NCBI GenBank assembly: GCA_938084835.1
Contig: CALKER010000011.1
Span: 29,154 to 93,153 of the forward strand
Direction: 5' to 3'
Length of the DNA: 64,000 nucleotides
From: an uncultured Thermoguttaceae bacterium
Lineage (GTDB): Bacteria; Planctomycetota; Planctomycetia; Pirellulales; Thermoguttaceae
Part shown: positions 1-8,005 of the stretch, one piece after another
How positions within the stretch are numbered: position 1 is the stretch's first letter
Layout: the number at the start of each line of letters is the position of its first letter
The notes under the pieces: generated by a model
What the model saw: the letters and a program-made list of their open reading frames with translations, nothing else
Databases searched by the model: none
Told to the model about the DNA's origin: nothing
Program-made: the position numbers and the translations under genes

Positions 1-270
1 TCCGGGAAGCAGACCGAGGTTCCTTTAAGGGCAGGGGATAGCACTCAAGCGGTGGGTGCGGCACCCAGCATTGGGGGGACAAGTAGGACGACTCTCTCCC
101 CGATATACATAACTCAGCCCGGCGATTCCGCCTTTTCTGTGGCGCGCCGACTATGGGGAAACCCTGCACGGTGGAATGCCATCGTTAACGCCAATCCCGG
201 TGTCTTTCCCACCCCGGAGAGCCTTGAGAGGATTCCCCCGGGGACTCCGCTAAGAATCCCTGAGTTTTGA
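1..270 (+). CDS. C-terminal end of a LysM-domain protein (partial)
   Basis: The reading frame is open from the first base, so the gene starts upstream of the window; the GTG at 52 is only an internal candidate start. The last 50 residues form a LysM-like unit: it opens with YITQPGDSAFSVARRLWG, continues with a Trp-Asn-Ala-Ile-Val-Asn-Ala-Asn stretch and ends with a proline-rich LRIPEF just before the stop. LysM modules of this kind bind peptidoglycan or other GlcNAc polymers and are common at the ends of envelope proteins. Nothing can be said about the N-terminal part. A family assignment beyond LysM is not possible from 90 residues. Confidence 0.75.
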   Translation, partial: SGKQTEVPLRAGDSTQAVGAAPSIGGTSRTTLSPIYITQPGDSAFSVARRLWGNPARWNAIVNANPGVFPTPESLERIPPGTPLRIPEF

Positions 271-699
271 TTCGCCCTCGTTCGTCGCCTGCGCGTCTCC
301 CCGGTGCGAGCCATTCCTGGCATCAAGATCCGATCCACCCGTTTAGATGCAGCTCTTGTTGCCCCGGCTAAGATTGGGGGCTCCAAGCAAAGCTCAAGGG
401 ACTGGGAAAAGAGGAACGGTCAGCGTGTCCATCGGTTGGCGACATGCAATTGAAAAGCAAGGAGTAAAAGACTTACGAAACTCCACACGCCTACACAGTG
501 CAGTTTTTGGTTTTCTCCCCTCTACCGGAGAGTTTCCGCGGACGTGCGACGGTGGACGCTCCCGGAGCCATGCATGTGCCGTTAGGACAAACCTTGAACA
601 TTCGGGCCGAATTGTGGACGAAATACTCTTGCGATGTGCCGGATATCCCTTACGTCGAAGGTGAGACGTGGGGCTCGTCCCGGCGTCCGTAAAAGTTTG
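271..699. other. Gap without a convincing gene
   Basis: Two short plus-strand frames (347-664 and 498-692) overlap one another in different frames. Neither has a ribosome binding site or a recognisable domain. No repeat or RNA gene was seen. Confidence 0.5.
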
Positions 700-728
700 T
701 TGACACCGAAAATTTGTGCTATGTGATT
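700..728 (+). promoter_or_regulatory. Candidate sigma70-type promoter of bioB
   Basis: A perfect TTGACA lies at 700-705. A weak -10 hexamer (TGTGAT, or GTGATT one base later) sits 16-17 bases downstream. Transcription would begin near 733-736, only a few bases before the ATG at 740. The -35 match is strong and the -10 match weak. Confidence 0.35.
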
Positions 729-739
729 TGCGAAGTGCT

Positions 740-1819
740 ATGCGCGAAGGGCTCGTTGAAGCTTGGCCGGTGGGCGAACCGGGTTATTTTTGGAAACTTG
801 CGGAGCAAGTGCTTGCGGGTTATCGCCTTACCCCGGCGGAGGCTTCCGCGATATTGTCGGTCGAGGATTGTCTCCTTCCGGAACTTGTGGCAGCCGCCCA
901 TCGCATTCGTTTACGGTTTTTTGGTAGCACGGTTCAGCTTAATGTACTGATCAACGCTCGCAGCGGACTGTGCTCCGAGGATTGCGCCTATTGTTCGCAG
1001 TCGCGGGAATCGCAGGCGCCCATTGCCAAGTATGATCTTGTTGATGAATCCACGCTTTTGGCCGGGGCGGAGTTAGCTGCCCAGCGGAAGGCTACCACTT
1101 ACTGCATCGTGCTTTCCGGACGCAGTCCCCGCAGGCACGATCTCCTGAAATTGGCCCAGGTTGTGCCCAAAATCCTCTCCTGCTGGCCGCTGCGGATCTG
1201 TGTTTCAGTAGGCATCATGGGGGAAGAGGAAGCCCGCATTTTGAAAGATGCCGGGGTTAGCCGCATTAATCACAATCTCAATACAAGCAGACGGTTTTAT
1301 TCGCAGATATGCTCGACTCATAGCTACGACGAGCGGCTTGCCACGTTGCGGGCGGTTCGTCGGGTCGGGCTCGAACTCTGTTCTGGGGGAATTGTCGGTA
1401 TGGGGGAATCCCCCGCGGATGTGGTAGACTTCGCGTTGACTTTGGCCCAATTCCAACCGGAGGCCGTTCCCATTAACTTCTTGATCCCCATTGCTGGTAC
1501 ACCTTTGGGCGGAAGGCCGCTTCTGTCGGCGCGGTATTGCCTAAAGGTGCTGGCGCTTCTCCGTTTTGCCATCCCGCGCTGCGAGCTACGAATCGCTGCA
1601 GGCCGGGAGCTTCATCTCCGATCCCTTCAGCCAGTGGGCTTATGGATCGCCAATTCTATCTTCGTTGGCGACTACCTTACTACCAAAGGACAACCGCCGG
1701 AGGAGGATTTCCGCATGATCGAGGACTTGGGGCTTGTTCCGCAGGTAGAGGCCGTGGCCCATCCGGGTCACTTTGAAGGGCCTATTTCTGGCTCTACCCC
1801 CACGGAACCGAGCGGTTAG
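740..1819 (+). CDS. bioB: Biotin synthase BioB
   Basis: Radical-SAM enzyme that inserts sulfur into dethiobiotin, the last step of biotin synthesis, in the cytoplasm. From the ATG at 740 the protein has 359 residues, close to the family's usual length. The CxxxCxxC motif for the SAM-bound 4Fe-4S cluster is C78, C82 and C85 (GLCSEDCAYCSQS). Other BioB signatures are NHNLNTS with the following ICSTHSY, CSGGIVGMGES, PINFLIPIAGTPL, and the RIAAGRE segment that carries the arginine of the second Fe-S cluster site. ANSIFVGDYLTTKGQ closes the conserved core. A GTG at 716 would add eight residues, but it lies inside the candidate promoter and has no ribosome binding site. No other bio gene is nearby, so bioB stands alone here. 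Confidence 0.95.
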   Translation: MREGLVEAWPVGEPGYFWKLAEQVLAGYRLTPAEASAILSVEDCLLPELVAAAHRIRLRFFGSTVQLNVLINARSGLCSEDCAYCSQSRESQAPIAKYDLVDESTLLAGAELAAQRKATTYCIVLSGRSPRRHDLLKLAQVVPKILSCWPLRICVSVGIMGEEEARILKDAGVSRINHNLNTSRRFYSQICSTHSYDERLATLRAVRRVGLELCSGGIVGMGESPADVVDFALTLAQFQPEAVPINFLIPIAGTPLGGRPLLSARYCLKVLALLRFAIPRCELRIAAGRELHLRSLQPVGLWIANSIFVGDYLTTKGQPPEEDFRMIEDLGLVPQVEAVAHPGHFEGPISGSTPTEPSG

Positions 1820-2060
1820 CTGAGGTGATTTGCGTCAACTTTTCGGACCGAGCACGCTGTAGCAGGACTCGCGATTGCGGCACTCTGGATACACGATACC
1901 GGGAATGTTCACGGATCCGTGCACAACAGGCGAGGAAATCGGCGGCGCGTCAACAAATTCTGCGGGGATAATCTATGAGGGCCTTTGTCAACCCATGCCG
2001 AGGTGATCTTAGCCACCGACTTTCGCGGGCAAGCGCGATTTCTAGGGAAACGGTCAGACT

Positions 2061-3248
2061 TTATGCCCTACACTGCCCACAGGTCACAGTGGGTGCGGTA
2101 ATTCTTTTGATTAAGATTGTAGCATAAGCTCCGCGGGGCAATTGGAATGCCACCACTAGTTTCCGCCGATTTTTGTACATTTCATCCGTGTGGATCCCCC
2201 AACCGACATCTTTCGGAATGACCACGATGGGCCGCGCGCCGGCGGAAAAAAAAGTATCGCGGGGATAACGCAACTTCAGGCTTTGGAGCTTAAGTCCCCA
2301 TTGGCCGAGGACCTCCTCGGTGAGCTGTCGGATGCGCTCTGGCATCTGACGTACGCGTGCCGAGGGTAGGGGCAGTGACTGTTGACGAAGTTTCTCTGCA
2401 ACCGTCGCAGGAATATTTCGGTAGCACTTCACCTTTTCGCGGCCGATGGGAATTTCTATCAACCATTGAGGGGCTAAGTCTTGCTCCAAATATCGGGAGA
2501 GAACGCGATTCCACACGGCGCTTTGAAATGCGGAAAGAAAAAGACGCCGGAGAATCGGGTCAATTCGCACCATGGCCCGCCGAAATTGGGCAGGATGTCT
2601 GGCAAGAAATTGTAACACCCGGCGGGTCTGCTTGGAGCGGACGTGTTTCAAACATTCCTCCCAGTTGCCCCAGTGTTTACGCAAAACTGCTTTTTCCTGA
2701 CGCCGGCGGGGACGGTCGAAAGGCTGAGGAGCGGCAATGGCCAATTTTAAGGCTTGTTCGTATTCTTTTTTCACCCATGCGGCAGCGATGAATTCCCCGG
2801 ATGTGGTGACCGATCCAAATCGCTGTTCGTCAAAGTAGTTGGGATAGCCTTCCTGAGCTACAAGACGAAGCTCCTCTGCTGACTTTTCCGCTCTTTGTTT
2901 CGTGAGATGGCGAATCGTGATCTTAAAACGGTTGCCAGAGATATCCTCGGAAGTATACGGGCGATCGGTCTGCCCAAGATAGGTCAACGTCAGGTTCTTG
3001 ATCCGTAAATTTTCCGCGGGCCCACCCTCAATTGTCAGATACTGCTTTGTCAGCGCATGCCGATCTTTCAACCCTCCATGGGAGATCCTCTCCGGAGGAA
3101 GACCCCAGTGCCGCGCGATAAGGCGAAGAGCCTCCGGCGTTCCTAACGACTCTTTCCTTAGCTCGTAAAGCGCATACTCTCCCCCGCCGGGGGTGCGTGT
3201 TGTGATCTCTTCCACCCGAAAATCACTGGGCTGGCACTTGATCTTCAT
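2061..3248 (-). CDS. truD: tRNA pseudouridine(13) synthase TruD
   Basis: Converts U13 in the D-arm of certain tRNAs to pseudouridine. The family hallmarks are present: the catalytic aspartate lies in GGLKDRHALT near residue 62, followed by a QYLTI strand. The NYFDEQRFG motif sits in the middle of the protein, and the C-terminal part has the YPRDTFFSAGARP and EMYKNRRKL stretches. Length is about 395 residues, slightly longer than the enterobacterial protein. The ATG at 3248 is preferred over an in-frame TTG nine bases upstream; neither has a strong ribosome binding site. The gene is convergent with bioB and is not part of an operon with the minus-strand gene upstream of it, since about 160 bases separate them. 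Confidence 0.92.
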   Translation of the reverse strand: MKIKCQPSDFRVEEITTRTPGGGEYALYELRKESLGTPEALRLIARHWGLPPERISHGGLKDRHALTKQYLTIEGGPAENLRIKNLTLTYLGQTDRPYTSEDISGNRFKITIRHLTKQRAEKSAEELRLVAQEGYPNYFDEQRFGSVTTSGEFIAAAWVKKEYEQALKLAIAAPQPFDRPRRRQEKAVLRKHWGNWEECLKHVRSKQTRRVLQFLARHPAQFRRAMVRIDPILRRLFLSAFQSAVWNRVLSRYLEQDLAPQWLIEIPIGREKVKCYRNIPATVAEKLRQQSLPLPSARVRQMPERIRQLTEEVLGQWGLKLQSLKLRYPRDTFFSAGARPIVVIPKDVGWGIHTDEMYKNRRKLVVAFQLPRGAYATILIKRITAPTVTCGQCRA

Positions 3249-3413
3249 TGGAGTCAATTTGTCGACGCAGGATCTTTGCTCGTTGACACGTTCATTAGCC
3301 TCAGGGCAATAACTCCCCGGTTTGGTGAGACCTAAAAACAGAGCCTTGAAGTGCGAGCGATGTGTTTTTGACTACTCCTCGTTTCGATCAAACGAAGAGT
3401 TGTTTGCCGAGGA

Positions 3414-4121
3414 CTACTTCCGCTTACTTGAACGACAGACAGCTTTTGCCGCGATGCTCCGTTGCGGGGGTGGCGGCGTGCGAACCACTCGGCCGGGTGG
3501 AGCAAGAACCACCTCGGCAAACTCCCGGACCTGCTGCGGTGTCTCAAAAATTCTCTCGTAAACCCAATCATCCTCGTATTCGCAGCGCCTAGTGCTATAT
3601 GCGCGGCAGATCCGCGGACGCTCGGGATAAATTCCACAGCGACCGTCCTCAAGCAGCCGGCTGCAGGGTGTCTCAAAAAGTATGAACCATCGCCCTTTTT
3701 CCTGGAAAACGCACACCTTCTCGTGGAGAACAAACCACACCAGATGGTCGAGCTGACGCCGGGTAACTGGCTCCTCAATTTCAACGGCCAGATATCGGCA
3801 GCATTTGGCGGAACAATACTGGCACAAATTCGCATCTGGCGGAAGGTCCTCGCGACGAGGCTTCCGACCGTAAGCCACCGGTCCCCAAGCCTTGCCAAGA
3901 AGTAGGGGATCCGTCTCCGCCGAGCATCCGCCGGTGTCGACGCCATGTTTGGCTGCCCCCAAGCCGGGACCTCGTTGACTGGAGTGGAACTTGCTCTTGG
4001 CCAGCCGTTTGGCCAAAAACCGCTGGCCTCTTTCGTCGGTCAAAACCCCCGCGGCACCAGCCGCTTCATTCCGCGATAACTGTTTTTGTCGCTGGCCGTT
4101 ATTGTGCGCAGAGCTTCTCAT
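3414..4121 (-). CDS. YkgJ-family Cys-cluster protein (putative Zn/Fe-chelating)
   Basis: 235 residues with the eight-cysteine pattern of the YkgJ / UPF0153 family: C100, C103, C107 and C108 (CQYCSAKCC), then C153, C162, C172 and C180 around the conserved CGIYPERPRICRAY. The family is thought to chelate zinc or an Fe-S centre, but its biochemical role is unknown. The N-terminal 95 residues are basic and poorly conserved, so the true start could be downstream of the ATG at 4121; there is no later methionine, so a GTG or TTG start would be needed. No ribosome binding site decides the question. It is the second minus-strand gene after truD, but there is no sign that the two are co-transcribed. 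Confidence 0.8.
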   Translation of the reverse strand: MRSSAHNNGQRQKQLSRNEAAGAAGVLTDERGQRFLAKRLAKSKFHSSQRGPGLGAAKHGVDTGGCSAETDPLLLGKAWGPVAYGRKPRREDLPPDANLCQYCSAKCCRYLAVEIEEPVTRRQLDHLVWFVLHEKVCVFQEKGRWFILFETPCSRLLEDGRCGIYPERPRICRAYSTRRCEYEDDWVYERIFETPQQVREFAEVVLAPPGRVVRTPPPPQRSIAAKAVCRSSKRK

Positions 4122-5127
4122 GTGTGGTCATCCCGTTGCCACATCCGTGCAAGGGGTCGCAATCCTCCTAAAATGCCTCGGCATGCAGAGGAACATTCCA
4201 ATGCGATCCAAGTATCCGCCACGAAAGATTACGGCTTTCCCACTAGTTTACCCGCTTCCCAGCTCACTTGGCACCGGCGCGGCCGAAGGCTCTCAACTCC
4301 GCTCGTTGCCCCTTGAGTAGGCTCGTGACCCAAAAACGCCACCGCTTAAAGAGCCTTTCGAGGAATAGTAGACATGCTTGATAGGTCCGGGAAAGCCCCT
4401 GGGTACTACGGTTAGAGCCAGGAGACGGAGGCATTCCACGCCTAGCCTGGCATGGCCTTAGCGCGGGCGCTAGCCGCAGAGCAACTCTCAGGCCACGCCT
4501 GACCGGTGGCCTTTCAAGCTACTTGGCTTCGCGCCAATTGGGGCTTTTAGTAAGGCTTGGGGAAACCGGCGCCGAGGGGGCGTGCGGAATTTTTGGTCTT
4601 CGGAGTGGGAACCCACCCAAATCGGTCCTAAATGTTGGACCGATCGGTAGGCTCGAGCGTTCACACCAGCTTCTTTCCATTTAGCCCATCAAAGTCTCGG
4701 CCTTTTGCATGCGGAGACCTCGGCACTAAAAAGGGTGCCGCAAGCGGCCCTGCGAGAGTCTTAAGCCCCGCTTGGCGCACACCACAGTAGAGGTGGGTCC
4801 TCTTAAGTTGCCATGGATTGGCAGGTGGCAGTGTGGGGAGCTGAGAAAATCCAAATAGCCTCGCCAAATCTTCAAAAATCAGCGAGGAATGCAAACTTAG
4901 GGCACAGGCCCGGACTTACTCCGTTTGACCGAAGATCCAAGAACCCCTGGCCGAGCACACGAGAAAACATCTTGGGGACAGGCCACACTTTGTCATTCGC
5001 CGCGGGGGTGCCCACGAATTTCCGCTCATCTAACGCCTGGTTAAACGCCTAGTTAGTAGCTGGTGAGCTTGGACCTCTTCCAGGCGGTGGGCCGTACGCA
5101 TCGGTGGCCTGCGCAGAGGGGCTTCCC
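4122..5127. other. 1 kb gap with several inverted repeats, no gene
   Basis: No frame here looks coding. The segment 4430-4645 is rich in potential stems: ggccac/gtggcc at 4491-4511, gtggg-aa-cccac at 4605-4616, and a perfect 8-bp stem atcggtcc/ggaccgat with an 8-base loop at 4621-4644. A structured RNA is possible, but no known class was recognised. Confidence 0.4.
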
Positions 5128-6564
5128 TTATTGACACTTCCCATCCAGGGTACAAAAACTGCCACTTCCGGCGGTGCCTAAAGGTAAAGTTGCGGATGTG
5201 GTGGCCACTTGGGCTGATCCGAGTCTTTGTGTCAAAGAACTGGAGGATCCGGAATTATTACTTCCGGAAGTCGGCGGGACATACGGCCGGACGCTGCCGG
5301 GCAAAAACGGCGAACTGGTAGTCGGAGCTGCCTGGCCAGCCGAGGAGCTTGTGCCGGAGGAGTTTTGGTTAGGGAGGTTGGAGGAATTCGGCGGCTGGTA
5401 GCCCGTCACCCCGGGCTGGTAACCTGTGTTACCCGGCTGGTAATCGGTGCGTCCCGGCATATTGGGGGTTGGACCGCCGGGGTTCCATGCTTGTCCACCT
5501 GCTGCAGCAAAATTATCCCTCCCGGCAGCAGAGCCCTGGGCCCCAATATAACCGGTCGGCTGGACGGCTGTGGTAGATGTCTGCCCACCAAGTGTACCGC
5601 CCGTCCCTGAAAAGCCACCGGACCCTAGCGTCGCATTCTGGAGTGAAGGCATTCCCCCAGACGGTGGCAGCACTCCGGTCGTACTGGAATACCCGGTCGA
5701 ACCTCTGTCCATAGGTGCCGGGATGATTGTAGGTTGCGTGTAACCCCAAGGATTTTGGGGCCCTGTGCCCGGCACGGCACCTGAGTTCTGCATTCCTGAA
5801 GCTGGCGCGCTAGGGTTATAAGGGTTGCCGCTTAAGTTGTACCGAGAACTATTGACATCGTATCGTGCACCGGTACCGGGAGGCGTGGCCGAACCCTGCC
5901 AAGGACTTGAATAGTCGACCGCCGACTCCCTTTGTGCAGGGGCATAAGATCCAGTGCTGCCTGGCGGTTGCGCCCAAACGGGTTGCGGGTTATTATTTCC
6001 CACCGGTTGGCCATAACCAGGAGCAGGTAAGTAGGGATTTTGATGGGGCGAAGCCCATCCCGTGGTGTACCCAGCGGCTCCCCCACTAAATGGTGGACTG
6101 GTTGTACCAGTGCCGGACCGGTCTGCGACCCGGGCAGCAGGAGCCGTCCCTGTCTGCGTGCCGTAGTATCCAACTTGGGGACCGGGCACATAATTGGGCG
6201 ATGATGCACCGGGGGATGTACCCGGCGGAGCTGACCATCCCGGGGCTGGGTTATTTTGCGCTGGATACGCCCCAGTCTGCCCCGTATAAGGATACGCTGA
6301 CGAAGGCGGTGAGGCGTACCCCGAGTTCGGCGGAGTACTGCCGGCCCCTACCGCAGCATAGCCCGGTTGACTTTGATACCTCGGCGGGCCAGCAATTTCC
6401 GAGGGCTTGCTCACGGCAGATGGCGGCGAGTCCTTCTTCCACCAAGTTAGCGGACTAAATTTCGGAAAGGACCATCCGGAAAACTCGCGTTGGCTTGAGC
6501 AACCGGTGGACACCACGAAAATCACGAGAAGAGCAGATAAGGTTGGCAAAAATCTTTTAGCCAT
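5128..6564 (-). CDS. Low-complexity Pro/Gly/Ser/Tyr-rich lipoprotein
   Basis: 478 residues. The N-terminus is a lipoprotein signal: MAKRF, a hydrophobic stretch ALLVIFVVST, then a lipobox-like VSTGC with C22 as the lipidated residue. The whole mature part is low complexity, with proline, glycine, serine, tyrosine, asparagine and glutamine dominating and no recognisable fold. Near residues 370-390 three YQPG/YQPP units are arranged in tandem (DYQPGN, GYQPGV, GYQPPN). The C-terminus is a short Cys-containing tail, SFCTLDGKCQ. Such proteins are common in planctomycete envelopes and may act as flexible spacers; no function is assigned. The start is supported by an AAAGGA ribosome binding site eight bases before the ATG. 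The gene is divergent from the fucose-isomerase-like gene. Confidence 0.8.
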   Translation of the reverse strand: MAKRFLPTLSALLVIFVVSTGCSSQREFSGWSFPKFSPLTWWKKDSPPSAVSKPSEIAGPPRYQSQPGYAAVGAGSTPPNSGYASPPSSAYPYTGQTGAYPAQNNPAPGWSAPPGTSPGASSPNYVPGPQVGYYGTQTGTAPAARVADRSGTGTTSPPFSGGAAGYTTGWASPHQNPYLPAPGYGQPVGNNNPQPVWAQPPGSTGSYAPAQRESAVDYSSPWQGSATPPGTGARYDVNSSRYNLSGNPYNPSAPASGMQNSGAVPGTGPQNPWGYTQPTIIPAPMDRGSTGYSSTTGVLPPSGGMPSLQNATLGSGGFSGTGGTLGGQTSTTAVQPTGYIGAQGSAAGRDNFAAAGGQAWNPGGPTPNMPGRTDYQPGNTGYQPGVTGYQPPNSSNLPNQNSSGTSSSAGQAAPTTSSPFLPGSVRPYVPPTSGSNNSGSSSSLTQRLGSAQVATTSATLPLGTAGSGSFCTLDGKCQ

Positions 6565-7898
6565 GGGGTCAGCATCCTTTACTCAAAAAATCGCACCCTC
6601 CTTGGTCTGCTGGCCGGGGTATGTGACCGCTAAAATTGGACGCTCGTCTCGATCAATTTACGGGGGCTCGAGACGATTTCCTTTTTTGACTGAGATTCTC
6701 AAGCCCGATGCGAGATCGACAGCAGTCCCCAGCTAATGCGCGAACATCTGAACAGTAGAAAAGCTTTCCCCGGAAGTTTCCCACGCCCTCGATTTGTCGC
6801 CACTGGGGCTAGCGATCCAGGAAACTAATCCTGGCTTCGGCCGAGTATCCTCCGGATTTCGGTTCAGTAGATCCGCCGGCCCCCACCTCGGCCCGATTCA
6901 CCGACTGATTCTCCGAATCCGGTCCTAATGCGTCAGGACCTTTACAAGAATCTCGGCTTTACCGAAGGAATCGATTAGTAAAAAAATGCGAGACCCGTCC
7001 GGGCGTCCTAAACGGGCTGGAGTTTACGAGAGGACCAAACTTGCCGTCAAGATGTCCCTTTCCTCGAGCGGGTCAAGAAGACCCCCAACCGAACTACAGG
7101 TGGGGCGCAAGACCGGCAGTTATACCATATTTGGCAACTTAGTGATCTTTTCTGAGGCGGGCGAGTGTTGTTCTCTCTAAGTTAAGGATGGTTTGAAATA
7201 GCATGGGAGCCAGTCGATCTCTTCTCTCAGGGGCTGCGGTAGGGTTGGGGTATGGTCTAGAGATTTGACCCGCAATTTGCCATCGAATTGGCGTTGCGCA
7301 AGAAATCGTTCGGTATCTAAGAAATCCGGTTGGGTTGTCAAAAATCGGAGTCCTTAGGGACAGAGGGTTAGGTCGCTTCTAGTCGGCCCAGTTTTTGGAA
7401 AGAAGCAACCTATCTACTTCGGAGAGACTCAGGGAATCTTCAAGCACAAAAATACCTCCGAAGGTGGTCAAACTGGGCAAAAAACGAGAAGTGGTGCGAT
7501 GCTGATCCAATCGGCAGGGACTTCTCTGCCTCTTTCCCCAGCGCCGACTCGACTGGTTAGGAAGCTTCTTTGCTGCTTGTTCGTCCAGAATCGAATTGCC
7601 CCCTCTACACAGTTGCTGAAGGTCAGGGCAGGGGTGAAACTACGCGAATGCGGATCACGGCTTATAGCACTGGGAACGCGCGAAAACGCCCCGGGTGAAA
7701 CTACGCGAACGCGGATAGCGGGACTTTGAGTGAGATGTCCCCGAACCCTAGGCCGATGAAACAACGCCAATGCGAATAACCGGACAGCGAAGAGCAAGTC
7801 AAACTTGTTGCCCGGAGACTTGGAGCGACGTTTGGCCGATGCGTCTCGCCTTTTGAATTCGCGCGACCCAAGTTCCCACCCAATCGTTAGCTCAAGAC
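6565..7898. other. 1.3 kb divergent gap, no gene; contains spaced repeats
   Basis: Small frames on both strands have no ribosome binding site or domain. The notable content is the repeat set at 7632-7782, described separately. A small imperfect hairpin, ggcagggacttctctgcc, lies at about 7511-7528; a similar imperfect palindrome, with ggag and ctcc in its centre, occurs near 52275. Confidence 0.45.
7632..7782. repeat. Three imperfect 29-bp direct repeats at exact 61-bp spacing
   Basis: The copies are 7632-7660, 7693-7721 and 7754-7782. They share the core TGAAAC-N-ACGC-N-AA-N-GCG; copies 1 and 2 differ at 3 of 29 positions and copies 1 and 3 at 7. The TGAAAC elements start at 7635, 7696 and 7757, exactly 61 bases apart. 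The 32-base segments between them are unrelated to each other. The repeat-spacer geometry resembles a decayed three-repeat CRISPR array, but no cas gene is in the window and no fourth copy was found on either side. A set of protein-binding sites is the alternative. Confidence 0.7.
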
Positions 7899-7927
7899 TT
7901 GTGTTGAGCTTGGCCTTCCGCTAAAAT
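7899..7927 (+). promoter_or_regulatory. Candidate promoter of the fucose-isomerase-like gene
   Basis: TTGTGT at 7899-7904 and TAAAAT at 7922-7927 with 17 bases between. The predicted start of transcription is near 7934, giving a leader of about 70 bases before the ATG at 8006. The -35 match is weak. Confidence 0.3.
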
Positions 7928-8005
7928 AGTCGACGTTAATGGTCAAATTTCTGACCGCTCAAGCCGTCAATCGTATCCAGCTCGCCCAAGAAAGGAGTGA
8001 CTACC

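Noticed and set aside
498..692. Short plus-strand frame before bioB
   Set aside because: Overlaps another frame, lacks a ribosome binding site and a recognisable domain.
4415..4432. String similar to the B12 box of cobalamin riboswitches
   Set aside because: The rest of the riboswitch core (GCxGxCCCGC and the P3-P6 stems) is absent and no plus-strand gene follows.
5174..5401. Plus-strand frames within the low-complexity lipoprotein gene
   Set aside because: Shadow frames of a repetitive GC-biased gene.
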